A stretch of DNA of 31,809 nt from Hymenoscyphus infarciens. Lineage: Eukaryota; Ascomycota; Leotiomycetes; Helotiales; Helotiaceae. The stretch is taken from contig LLCB01000476.1 of assembly GCA_001414345.1 (NCBI GenBank), positions 1-31,809 of the forward strand. The letters are read 5' to 3'. The notes under the pieces are model-generated. The model saw only the letters and a list, made by a program, of their open reading frames with translations, ran no database searches and was not told the origin of the DNA. Of this stretch, positions 1 through 9,958 are shown in pieces; position 1 is the first letter of the stretch; each line of letters opens with the position of its first letter. Both the position numbers and the translations under genes were made by a program.

Positions 1-846
1 AAGACTATAATAATACTAATACTTATAGAGATATAGTTTCTATTTAATAGAAACTATTTAGTCTTTATTTAATAAAGACTATAATAATACTAATACTTAT
101 AGAGATATAGTTTCTATCTAATAGAACTTATTTAGTCTTTATATAATAGAGACTATTTAGTTTTTATTTAATAAAGACTATAATAATCCTAATACTTATA
201 GAGATATAGTTTCTATTTAATAGAAACTATTTAGTCTTTATTTAATAGAGACTATTTAGTCTTTATTTAATAAAGACTATAATAATACTAATACTTATAG
301 AGATATAGTTTCTATTTAATAGAAAGAATTTAGTCTTTATTTAATAGAGACTATTTAGTCTTTATTAAATAAAGACTATAATAATACTAATACTTATAGA
401 GATATAGTTTTTATTTAATAAAAACTATTTAGTCTTTATTTAATAGAGACTATTTAGTCTTTATTTAATAGATACTATTTAGTCTTTATTAAATAAAGAC
501 TATAATAATACTAATACTCGTAGAAATATAGTTTCTATTTAATAGAGACTATTTAGTCTTTATTTAATAAAGACTATAATAATACTAATACTCGTAGATA
601 TATAGTTTCTAATTAATAGAAACTATTTAGTCTTTACTTAATAGAGACTATTTAGTCTTTATTAAATAAAGACTATAATAATACTAATACTCGTAGATAT
701 ATATACTAATACTTATAGAGATATAGTTTCAATTTAATAGAGACTATTTAGTCTTTATTAAATAAAGACTATAATAATACTAATACTCGTAGAAATATAG
801 TTTCTATTTAATAGAGACTATTTAGCCTTTATCTAATAAAGACTTT
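1..846. repeat. Left-edge palindrome-rich satellite array
   Basis: A tandem array built from a basic unit of about 25 bp made of short palindromes such as AGTCTTTATTTAATAAAGACT, which is self-complementary except at its centre. These are grouped into longer repeats marked by the word AGAGATATAG, which recurs at 27, 101, 200, 299 and 398, so spacings are 74 or 99 bp (three or four basic units). Units differ by single-base changes and by number of inserted basic units. The array is the reverse complement in type of the one at 30596-31809. It starts at the window edge, so its true left end is not seen. No coding frame is apparent. Confidence 0.93.
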
Positions 847-1314
847 AAGTACTCTAGTACTTTCTACTTATCTAGAATTTAGTAATAAGATAACAGATAG
901 ATTATTAAATAGAGGCTATAATCGTTAAACTCTTAAGATTTATAGCTTTATCTTAAGTATTTTAATATTTCTTACTCTAATACTATAAAGTATTCCGATT
1001 TAAATTAAGACTGTTTTCTAAATTTATTTCTATTACTCTGCTTACTTATAAGCTTAGTAATAGTACCTTTTTTAGTATTTATAAGTTATAATATATAATA
1101 AAGCTTAAGACATATATTAAAAGTAATATTAGATATAGCTACCTAGTAGACGTAGTAGAGTAATATTAGTATAACTTTATATATTATATAAGATTATATT
1201 TAAATTTTATTTATTATATCTATTAAGTATAATACTTAAAAGCACTATACTATATCTATAGGCTAACTATAAAAAGGTAACTCTATAAACCTATTATTAG
1301 TATCTCGATTCTGT
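847..1314. other. AT-rich spacer, nothing recognised
   Basis: Strongly RIP-mutated sequence between the left satellite and the 127-bp duplication. I see no convincing relic frame, structured RNA or repeat here. It may be the downstream region of relic A, which points toward it. Confidence 0.5.
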
Positions 1315-1610
1315 CTTAGAGTAATAATAAGTAAGCTCTAACTAAAGAGAGGAAAATAAAAGAACTAATAAAACTCTTCTAGCTCTCTTATATTTACTTA
1401 TATATTTTAGATTATCTCGCTTCTCTTAACTATAAAACAGACTTAGAGTAATAATAATCTAGTTAAGATAAAAGAGGAGAATAATAAAAGAAAAGATAAA
1501 ACTTCTCTAAGCTCTTTACGTTTATATATATAATTTAGATTCTCTTATATCCTTTAATTATAAAGGAGGCTTAGAGAGGCTAGTTAATATATAAATAAGA
1601 AAGATAAGAA
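1315..1610. repeat. 127-128 bp tandem duplication
   Basis: The word CTTAGAG followed by similar sequence starts at 1315, 1442 and 1570, giving two diverged full units and the start of a third. Each unit holds a block like AGCTCTYTTA..TTTAGATT and ends in a run resembling TTAAYTATAAA. The period is not a multiple of three, which suggests noncoding sequence at the 3' end of relic A. Confidence 0.75.
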
Positions 1611-2843
1611 GATATTAAAGTATTCTAAGCTACCTATTCTAACTTTATAAGATTATCTTTCTTAATACTATAAACTATAATAATTAAAGAAGGCTTTTTA
1701 ATAAACCTTTTTTTTTTAAAAGTAAGATTAAGAAGAATAAACTCTATCTCTTTATAAGGTTACTTATTAGATCTTTTAAAAGTATTTAAAGTATATTTAA
1801 AAGTTATTAATTATAATAAACTAATAGAAGTAATAGAGACTAGGTTAGAAGCTAGTTTTTAAAGAGTATATAGTCTATTAACTAGGGCTAAAGTAGGCTT
1901 ATAATATAACTTTACGTCTTAAGGTATTTAAAGAGAGAGTTAAGCTTACTTCTTAATAAACTACTTAACTCTCTCTACTTTCTTAAGTTCTTTATTATAT
2001 TTTTTTATCTTTTAAAACTAGACTTAACTATAATAATAAGCTAGTAGAAGTTTATATTTAATTCTCTACTTTATAGTATTCTTTATAATATAATAGGTAT
2101 AGTTCTTCTCTAAGTTAAATTTATATAATATAAAGGAATATAAAGTTATTATATAATAATTCTAGAATCCCTTTTTCCTAAGCTAGAAATAGACATAAGA
2201 GGTAAAATTATATAAGATCTATAAGAAGGAGAAGGCTATAGTTCTAAGATTAATATATCTTTTAGAGAAAGTTTTAAAAGCGTGGTTAGAATTAGATCTA
2301 TAGACTAAAATACTACTACTATAAACTAATATTATATTACTATACTATAGTTAGAGAATATAAATAGTTATACTTTTATTACTACCTTTAACTTCTATAT
2401 AAGTAAATACTATATAAATGCTATTAACTAGTTAGGTATATCTTTTATTAAGTCTAAGAATGTTAAAAGCTTTCTTATTAAATATATATCTAGCTAGTTC
2501 TTAAAAGTAATCTATTTTAGGCCTTATAGTCTATATTTCTTTAACTTTAACTTTTTTACTTCTAATAATAAAAGAGGTAATAGAGCTATCTTATAGAATA
2601 AAAGGAAAAGAACCTAGTTTTTAGTTATAGTTTTTTATTTATATAATACTAAGACTATTAAACGAGAGTTACTAAGTAAAATCATTACTACTAGCTAGAT
2701 TTTATTTCTTATATATCTTAAGACGTAATTATAAAAGTTCTTATATACTACTATAATACTTTATATCTTATATTACTTCTAAAATCGTATTAAATACTTA
2801 AGCTAAATCAGAAACTAAGCTAGGTATTACTCTAAGTTTATTA

Positions 2844-2926
2844 AAGGTTAATTTATTAAGAGTTAATTTATTAGAAGTTAATTTATTAAGAGTTAATTTA
2901 TTTAAAGTTAATTTAGTAGATAAGAA
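2844..2926 (-). repeat. In-frame 15-bp minisatellite in relic A
   Basis: About five copies of a 15-bp unit (plus strand AGTTAATTTATTAAG-like). On the minus strand, in the relic A frame, each copy encodes a five-residue unit of the NKLTL type. The period divisible by three fits a coding origin. Confidence 0.8.
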
Positions 2927-3522
2927 AGTTAGATTTTAGATAAACTAATTAAACTTAAGAACTAGAGAGATTATAAATTTAATATTATTTATAAGATTAA
3001 GATAGATATTATTATTTAAGTATTAAAAAATAAGGTTATTCTATAGATTAAAAGAATACCTAGGTTAATTATTATCTTATTCTTTCTTCTTATTATATAT
3101 TTAACTCTTAAACTCTTTTTTAAATATAACTTTTAAATTCTAAGTAAGATCTAATAGCCCTCTAATAGATATATCTTCTACTCTCTACTTATTAGTACTA
3201 ATAGAAACTCTAAGATCTTTAAATATAAACTATAGATTATCTATATTAAACTCTTTACTTAGAGTAAGAGGCTTAGCTTAAAAATTATATAGATTCTAAA
3301 TCTAATAACTAAGATATAGACTCCTAATAACTATAATATTAGTAACTAGAGGATTAAAAGAACGTATATTATATATAACTTCTTAATACTTAAAAGAGGT
3401 TTTATATATAGTAACTTTAATATTTTTTTAATTATTTTATTAAACGATTTTAAAGTCCTTAATTACTAGGTTATCTTCTAGTATATTAGAAGCGTTAGTT
3501 TTCTTAGAAGTCTTAACTAATA

Positions 3523-3587
3523 CCTTTCTTAGAGCTACCTTCCTTATAGCTACCTTTCTTAGAGCTACCTTTCTTAGAGTAATATCG
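3523..3587 (-). repeat. In-frame 15-bp minisatellite (VALRK units) in relic A
   Basis: Four copies of a 15-bp unit, plus strand CTTTCTTAGAGCTAC. In the relic A frame they read VALRK, VAIRK, VALRK and a degenerate copy, followed by a Lys/Ser/Thr/Asn-rich stretch. Just upstream in protein terms is a short DILDNK duplication (minus strand, around 3587-3625). Confidence 0.82.
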
Positions 3588-4548
3588 TTCTTATTATCTA
3601 ATATATCCTTATTATCTAATATATCTCTAGTATCTTTACTATTATTATTCTCTAAATCTCTTAAAATAACGTTATTACTATTAGAATACTTTAAAAGAGT
3701 ATTATTATCTAAAAGTAGAGGTTATAGACGATTCTTTATAGTTTTAATATACTTATATTATTAGCTTAAGTTATTATTAGCTATTTTTTAAATAAACTCT
3801 ATAGTAGAATTAGATAATAGCTCTATAGAACTAGATACTAAAGGCTTAGTAAGGGATTATAAGTTTAGGTTTAAAGTACTCTTAGAATTTAAAAAGAGCT
3901 CTAAAAAGCTATTAAAATATATTTTATAGTTATTAATTAGTTCTAGTAGTTATCTATTAGCTTAAAAGTTAGTATTAATTAAATATTCTTTAATTAATTC
4001 TTATACTACTTTAAAAAGTTATATATTAGGTAGTTAGTATTCCTAACTTATAATTATAGAATTAAAAGGAAGATTTAAATCTTATAAGAGAACTTAGTAT
4101 TTATTCTAAAGAACTTAGAATAAGAGGAAAAACTTATCTACCTCTTCTACTTACTTTATTAATAATTTACGTTTTCTATAAAGTTTTATATCTATAATAA
4201 TTAAAGGATTAAGAGTTTTTAAATTATATAACTCTAAGTTAGAGTTAGAGAGTAACTTAAGTTATATATTAAAAGGGATATTATAATTTATATAGTTAGA
4301 CTTTTAAAAGAGTTAGAGTAAGGATTTATAAACAGTTTTTAATAAAGTAGATATAGAATAAGTATCTCTATCTTTTAAGCTTATAGAATATATTAGTAGA
4401 AGTAGAGCGTTAAATATAATAGTAACTTATATACTTATAATAGCTTATAAGACTAGAGTTAATTATAATTAGTTTTTAAGAATATTATAGTAATTTTCGA
4501 ATTATAAGAGACACTATACTTAAAAGCTTATATTTCTATATTATAGAG

Positions 4549-4598
4549 CTATAGATTATATTAATAAAGATAAGGTAAGATATATAATAAATACTTAC
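4549..4598 (-). other. Candidate spliceosomal intron 2 of relic A
   Basis: On the minus strand the segment begins GTAAGTATTT and ends ATCTATAG, 50 nt long, a typical size for filamentous fungi. Removing it joins a phase-1 codon (G|CT) and restores the frame that continues into the body of relic A. RIP-prone CA/TG sites are already lost, so the branch site cannot be judged well. Confidence 0.5.
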
Positions 4599-4688
4599 CT
4601 TCTTAGAGTTAGGGTTAGAAAAGCTAATTTTCGAGATTTTATAGTACTAGTTAAGAATACTAAGATAATATACTTAGAGTATAAATTT

Positions 4689-4738
4689 CTATATAATAAA
4701 CTTATAAGATTTATTAGTAAAGGAAAGGTAATAAATAC
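4689..4738 (-). other. Candidate spliceosomal intron 1 of relic A
   Basis: On the minus strand it begins GTATTTATTA and ends TTATATAG, 50 nt, with a branch-like TTTACTAATAA in the middle. It interrupts a codon at phase 1 (A|AA). The exon between the two introns is exactly 90 nt (30 codons), and both junctions keep the same frame. Confidence 0.5.
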
Positions 4739-6337
4739 TATATATATATATAAACTAGGTTTAGTAGAGTTAATACTTATAAACTAGAGATAACTAAGGT
4801 AAAGTTAAGTATATAAGTATAGAGTACTAGAGCCTTAGACGTAGACATGTAAGTTAGATAGAATATAGTAATAGTAGAGCTACGTATATTAAGAAAGTAT
4901 ATATACTTAATATAAAACGTAAGGTACTCGACAACGTTATATTATATAATATTATATTATTTAGGTTAGTAAGTATAAGCTTTTATAATATAGTTAATAA
5001 AAATATCTAAGATTATATAACTACTTCTTAATCCTTTCTAGGTTATTCTCTTAAGTAGAAGTTAAGAGTTTAATACTATTACTATTATATTCCTCTCTTA
5101 ATAGACCTAAATTATATAAGTTTACTTTATTAAAAAGGTAGTAACTAAATAGTCTTATTTATATAGTTCCTCTTATAATAATTAAGCTTATATTAATGTT
5201 TTCTTTATCTAAAAATATTATATACCTTTTTCTTATAAAATCTCTATTCCCTTCTAGCTTCCTTCTTAACTTAATTAGTTTATATATTAGAAAAGTAATA
5301 AGCTCTTTTTTTAGAAGACTATTAGTTCTATATAAGTTAGGCTTCTTATACTCTCTTTTCTTATTCTTTACTATTTTTTATATTAAAATATTCTTATTTT
5401 TTAGATTTAGCTTAAATATTTATAATAGTTAAAATAGCTTATACCTCTTCTTAAGCTTTAAGTATAATATAAGTAATAGTAATCTTTCTTCTAAAAGTAA
5501 TTATTTTAATATATTAATTAAATTTAATATTAGTAAATCTACTATTTAATAATATAGTTAGTAATAAAGAGTAAGTAATATACTTAAAGGAAATAGATAT
5601 TATAGCTCTACTCTATTCTTTTATAGTACTTATAAATTTTAAACGATTAATTTCCTTTATTTTAGACTCTATAATAAAAGATATTATTAGTATAAAAGAC
5701 TCTTTTAAAGGTTTAACTATAAGTAGTAATAACTTAGAAAGATTTCCTCTTAATAAAGTTTTATTTCCTATATCTCTCTTATTATCTTCTTTTATAATAA
5801 TACTACTTTCCTTAGTTAAGAGCCTACTCTTATTATATATTTAGGCTTCTTACTTTAATAATAAGAGTAAATCTTAAGAGTAGAAAAGATATTATAAGAT
5901 TAGAGAAAAGGATTTATAGTATATATAGAAATAAGCTTTTAAAAGTTAATAACAACTAGACTAGTTTTTCTAGTAATATTTAAAGCGATTTTTAATTTAA
6001 GTTTAAGATAAGTTATAAGCTCTAATAATATTATAAAGAGATTAGAAGTATAGTTTTAAGTCTTTATCTCTACTATTAGTAAGCTTATATTTAAAAGCTA
6101 GTATAATAATAGAGCGTATAGAAGTAAGGTTATTAGAATAATAGCTAAAGAACGAATTACTATAATATAAAGACTTATTATAGTTAAGGTTCTTAAAAAG
6201 AAGACGATTAGACTTATTAAAAATATATATTTTAATATATTAATTTAGAATTAAAGCTATTATAAATTTATTATAAAAAATATTAAGTTAGAGTAATAGT
6301 AAGTAGACCTTACCTCTAATAAGTAGAAGCTAATTAT

Positions 6338-6640
6338 ACTTTCTATTAAATAGAGACTAAATAGTTTCTATTAAATAAAGACTATAATACTAAGAGCTTT
6401 TTAGTATAATTATAGTCTCTATTAAATAAGAACTATAGTACTAAGAGCTTAAGTACTAGTATAATACTTTATTAAATAATAATAAGAGTACTACTCTATT
6501 ATTTACTAGTCTCTATTTAATTAAGACTAGATAGTTTCTATTAAATAAAGACTATAATAATAAGTCTATATATATAATTATAGTCTCTATTAAATAAAGA
6601 CTATAATACTAAGAGTACTAGTACTATTATAGTCTTTTAA
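6338..6640. repeat. Internal satellite array between relics A and B
   Basis: A short, irregular copy of the same palindromic satellite as the window edges, with repeated CTATTAAATARAGACTA words and hairpin-forming YTAGTACTAR-like spacers. It lies exactly between the 5' side of relic A and the 3' side of relic B. Its wording (GACTAAATAGTTTCTATT) matches the right-edge orientation. Confidence 0.85.
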
Positions 6641-6801
6641 CTACTCTAGAGAGTCTAAGGTTCTGTCTATACTTTTAAGTAAAATCTTTTATACTATTTA
6701 AGCTAATTTAAAAGCTAATTTAATACTTTTAAAATAAGTTTATTAGATTAGTATAAGTTTAAGACTAAGGTAACCTCGTAGTTATAAGACCTTTACCTTT
6801 T

Positions 6802-6806
6802 ATATC
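6802..6806. other. Left target-site duplication, ATATC
   Basis: The five bases directly before the left LTR. They match ATACC after the right LTR (9954-9958) except for one C/T transition, as expected if RIP changed one copy after insertion. Confidence 0.8.
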
Positions 6807-7157
6807 TATGACGGCATACTGTCCTATATAGCCGATATTACGTAGTATATACCGTATATATTAGCTTTCGGTAGTTGTTATTTTGTATTATCTAATTTAA
6901 GAAGGTTATGTCTATCTAGACTTTTAGACATACTTTGTAGGGTTCGGGCTTTTATATTAGCTGACGTATGTCGTTGTTTAGTTTCGTATCCCTTTTATAT
7001 TATCTAAAACCTCTTATATATAGTAGTCTACTCTTAGAGTTAGAAAAGGCTAGTTATTATTTTCTTCTATATTAGTGCCTAGTATCTATATACGTTATTC
7101 TACTATATATACTCTTATATGCCTCTACTATAGTTATATATATTTCGTGCTATTATA
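6807..7157 (+). repeat. Left (5') LTR
   Basis: 351 bp, aligned end to end with 9603-9953 without any indel. My hand comparison gives roughly three dozen differences, all C/T or G/A transitions. The first base pair of the expected TG is now TA. Confidence 0.92.
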
Positions 7158-8529
7158 TAAAAATAATAACTCTTCTTCGCTAGTAATAGCCTTAATAATA
7201 TCTCCTTTGAGCTTATTACTACTCTTTATTTAGAAGTCGATTCGCCCTCGATTTAGAATATTATAACGATATTCTTATATAGCTAGGTAATTAGAGACTA
7301 CCTAGATAGCTAGTAATACTAGGGTTTAGTATTTATATAGATAGCTAGTAAAAATCGTGTTTTAGTATATGTTAAGGGATTAGAATACGCTAAGTGTTTC
7401 TAAGAGTCTTAATAACCCTAGGTTTGGTGAATAAGTCGACTTATAATAGTTATCTAGAAGGCTTCTGAATCTGACCTTATACCTCTCTCCTCTCTAGTTC
7501 TGCCACGAGGCGTTAAACGACCTTCTAGGGCTACCTCTCTTTTTGAAAGACCCTCTAAACCCTTTTTAAATTATACCTATATACTAAGATCTAGAAGATC
7601 TCGACGAAATAATAATAGTTAAAGAGACTAGTGAGACTTTTTAAATATAAACGATATATAGACGAGATAGTAGCATAAGAATAAAGGATAAAAACGATTA
7701 GTTAGAGAGATAGAGAATAAAATTATAAGCGAACTTCGAAGTTAAAAATCTAACCTTTGAACTCTTCCTGATCTAACTCTTATTTAACTCTTCTTTACTT
7801 TTATGCCTGAATTTAGACCTCTTTCGTTTATAGGCCCCTGCCTCTAATACCTTCCTACTACTTCCTAACCCTTAAATCGGATACGAATTAGTTGAAATAC
7901 GCTTTCTATTAGAATAAAAAACTTAGAAGCAAGCTCTTAGCTAAGTTATTACTATCTTTAATAATACTAACTGAATATTATCTAACTCTACTCTAAACTT
8001 CCCTTAAACCTCTACTAGCGAATATTTAAAAGACTATAGTTATAAACCGAGTCCTAGCTACTAGTATAAAAGTTAAAAGAGATAGAAGTTAAAAGAGATA
8101 GAAGTGGAATTAAGAATAAGATTATACTAAAGAAACTTTTACTAACTTTAAAAGGTTACTTTTTAAGTACGGCTATACTTAGAGAGATACTAGAATTAGA
8201 ACGCTTCTTTTATATATAGAATAAGATTACACCTTAGTGTTAAAACCTATCTACTACGCTTAAGAGACGCTAGAATTATAACTTTATTAAAATAGTAAAT
8301 AATCTTTTAGCTTTAGATAAGGAGGGATACTGAAGCTAAATATTTAGAAACGACGAAATTATTTGATATTAGTATTTCGGTTTAGAATACCCCTCTATCT
8401 AGCTCTAAGCTCCCTATAATACGATAGTAACTCTTCTTTGAAATTAGAAGATAACGATTAAGTTCTTAAGTACCTTAAAGGGAATAAGGCGGCCTATAGG
8501 CCTGAGCAACACAGTTCCTACAACAGTGC
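7158..8529 (+). other. Internal region of the LTR element, 5' part
   Basis: Partly RIP-mutated sequence with no recognisable gag or pol. The part from 7430 to 7560 is richer in GC and holds intact CA/TG sites, but every frame is broken. A stretch at 7874-8010 is similar to 9086-9190. Tandem AGTTAAAAGAGATAGA words lie at about 8068-8103. Confidence 0.5.
7874..8010 (+). repeat. Internal direct repeat of the LTR element, copy 1
   Basis: AAATCGGATACGAATT... followed by AGCTCTTAGCTAAGTTAT... and TCTAACTCTACTCTAAACTT. It is similar over its length to 9086-9190, with transitions and some length differences. Confidence 0.65.
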
Positions 8530-9005
8530 TAATAAATGTTATACCTGAAACTGTACCCCTTTTTGAACTTTGGCAACAACTTCGCCTTTGACCTGCTGAA
8601 ACTACCCCTTTTATTGTCCCTGGATACTCGGACAACAATTTCAACTTCGACAACTCGGCATCAAGTTCATTTGACCAGCCGAAACCCTCTCTTTTGTTGT
8701 CCTGAACTTCGGACAGCGAAACTCTGATAACTAAGTTCTTTTGACCAGCCGAAACCCCACCTGTTGTTATCCTGAACGTCGGATAACAATTTCAACTTTG
8801 ACAACTTCGGCATTAAGATCATTTTACCAGCCGAAACCATCCCTTTTATTGTCCTCAGATACTCGGACAATACGACAACTTCGGCAACAACTTCGCCTTT
8901 GACCAGCCGAAACTACCCCTTTTGTTGTCCTGAACTTCGGACGGCAAAACTTTGATAACATTCGGTAACAACTCTTTTGTTTTGACCAGCCGAAACCCCA
9001 CCGAC
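8530..9005. repeat. Hairpin-bearing 70-83 bp tandem repeats inside the LTR element
   Basis: Six imperfect units marked by CCAGCCGAAAC (first copy CTGCTGAAAC) at 8593, 8675, 8745, 8827, 8903 and 8986, so 70-83 bp apart. Most units hold a small inverted repeat such as GTTATCC-8 nt-GGATAAC or TTGTCC-loop-GGACAA. The region is the most GC-rich part of the window and keeps many CA/TG sites. Short open frames at 8444-8653, 8667-8870 and 8824-9087 (minus) and 8536-8727 (plus) follow the repeat units, for example GFGWSK, and are not taken as genes. Confidence 0.85.
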
Positions 9006-9085
9006 TCCGGCATAGAGTCTTTCTTACTTTTATTACTTTCTTTTTACTTCTGGCGGGCCAGAAGTTCTTTTTCATCGGAGAATTC

Positions 9086-9190
9086 AAATCAGATACGAAT
9101 TGGTACGCTCTCGAAGTGAGCTCTTAACTGAGTTATCGCTGCCTCTTAACTGAACGACTTCTGACTCTACTCTGAACTTTCGAATTTAAC
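9086..9190 (+). repeat. Internal direct repeat of the LTR element, copy 2
   Basis: AAATCAGATACGAATT... then GAGCTCTTAACTGAGTTAT... and GACTCTACTCTGAACTTT, similar to 7874-8010. This copy keeps TG and CA sites that are TA in copy 1, so copy 1 was mutated more. Confidence 0.65.
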
Positions 9191-9290
9191 TTTTTGAACT
9201 TTTTCTGATTTTACTCTGAACTTTTTGAACTTTTGAACTTTACTCTGAACTTTTTTGATTTTACTTTGAACTTTTTCCGACCTGCTAGAC
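9172..9290 (+). repeat. Short CTGAACTTTTTGA-type tandem repeats
   Basis: Imperfect repeats of about 20 bp combining TACTCTGAACTTT and TTTTTGA blocks, directly after direct-repeat copy 2. Confidence 0.75.
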
Positions 9291-9367
9291 GGATTAGACT
9301 ATACTCTTTTAGCGGACGCGAATGCTTGCTTTTGATATTAAAGGATTAGAAACGAAGTCTCTTTTAT

Positions 9368-9502
9368 AAGCATCTACGAATTAGGTCGGTTACGATTCAG
9401 AACCGACATCTCGCTTACGACATTTTAATAAAATAAAGCATCTTCGAACTCGGGTTAGCTACGATTTAGACCCTGATCTACCTTCTTACTTACGATAAAA
9501 TT
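9368..9502 (+). repeat. 68-bp tandem duplication near the 3' end of the LTR element
   Basis: AAGCATCT begins two similar blocks at 9368 and 9436. Both contain a TACGATT..AGA core followed by a CTTACGA-like end. Noncoding in appearance. Confidence 0.7.
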
Positions 9503-9590
9503 AATAAATACGATAAATGTTACAACACTTATACTATCTCGATTTAGCCTTAAACGATAAGAGAGAGAAGACTTGGGACGAGTCTTTTTT

Positions 9591-9602
9591 AAGAGAGGGG
9601 GA
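9591..9602 (+). promoter_or_regulatory. Polypurine tract of the LTR element
   Basis: AAGAGAGGGGGA, twelve purines ending at the base before the right LTR, the expected place for plus-strand priming of reverse transcription. It sets the orientation of the element. Confidence 0.88.
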
Positions 9603-9953
9603 TGTAATAGTATGCCGTCCTATATAGCCGATATTACGTAGCATATGCCGTATATATTAGCTTTTAGTAGTTGTTGTTTTATATTATCTAATTTAGAAAG
9701 GTTACGTCTATCTAGACTTTTAGACATACTTTGTAGGGTTTAGGCTTTTATATTAGCCGACGTATATCGTTGTTCGGTTTCGTACCCCTTTTATATTATC
9801 TAAAACCTCTTATATATAGTAGCCTATTCTTAGAGTTAGAAAAGGCTAGTTATTGTTTTCTTCCGTATTAGTGCCTAGTATCTATATACGTTATTCTACC
9901 ATACGCACTCCTATATACCTCTACTATAGTTGTATGTATTTCGTGCTATTATA
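9603..9953 (+). repeat. Right (3') LTR
   Basis: 351 bp, matching 6807-7157 without gaps. It keeps TG at its start and several CA/TG sites lost in the left copy, while the left copy keeps others lost here, so the two LTRs were mutated independently. Confidence 0.92.
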
Positions 9954-9958
9954 ATACC
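9954..9958. other. Right target-site duplication, ATACC
   Basis: The five bases after the right LTR. Partner of ATATC at 6802-6806, one transition apart. Joining the flanks at this site keeps the relic B frame. Confidence 0.8.

Larger units (their letters stand above)
1590..6330 (-). pseudogene. Relic A: long RIP-destroyed gene of unknown family, two introns
   Basis: Read on the minus strand with TAA/TAG taken as former Gln/Trp codons, one frame runs for roughly 1,550 codons with no frameshift needed, apart from two 50-nt introns (4689-4738 and 4549-4598) across which phase is kept. The N-terminal third (about 5150-5460) is rich in K, E and Q, for example KAQEEVQAILTIINIQAKSK, and looks like a coiled coil. 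The middle holds in-frame 15-bp repeats at 3523-3587 (VALRK-type units) and 2844-2926 (NKLTL-type units). A second basic helical stretch lies near 1950-2000. No start codon survives; the frame reaches the satellite at 6338, so the 5' end is approximate, and the 3' end is set only by the start of the 127-bp repeats. No catalytic motif or family is recognised. Antisense reading gives only hydrophobic F/L/S-rich peptides, which supports the minus strand. Confidence 0.55.
6807..9953 (+). mobile_element. LTR retrotransposon, short and probably non-autonomous
   Basis: Two direct 351-bp LTRs (6807-7157 and 9603-9953) enclose 2,445 bp. The right LTR starts TGTAATAG and both end CTATTATA; undoing transitions suggests TGTGA...TCACA ends, the normal TG..CA form. 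A purine-rich tract AAGAGAGGGGGA (9591-9602) abuts the right LTR, so the plus strand is the sense strand, and a 5-bp target duplication flanks the element. I find no reverse transcriptase, integrase or protease frame, and 2.4 kb is too short for a full gag-pol, so it would need enzymes from elsewhere. No primer-binding site is clear after position 7157. It still holds many CA and TG sites, unlike its surroundings, so it is younger or was less exposed to RIP. Confidence 0.92.

Noticed and set aside
5196..5432. Plus-strand open frame of 78 codons
   Set aside because: A hydrophobic F/L/S-rich peptide lying antisense to the K/E/Q-rich N-terminal part of relic A.
8530..9005. CRISPR-like array
   Set aside because: Units are imperfect along their whole length with no constant repeat alternating with unique spacers, and the region is inside an LTR element in a eukaryotic setting.
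8444..9087. Four short open frames (three minus, one plus) with repeated peptides such as VSAGQ and GFGWSK
   Set aside because: They follow the 70-83 bp tandem repeats on both strands, with different frames in different units. The repeats and their relatively high GC leave them open by chance.
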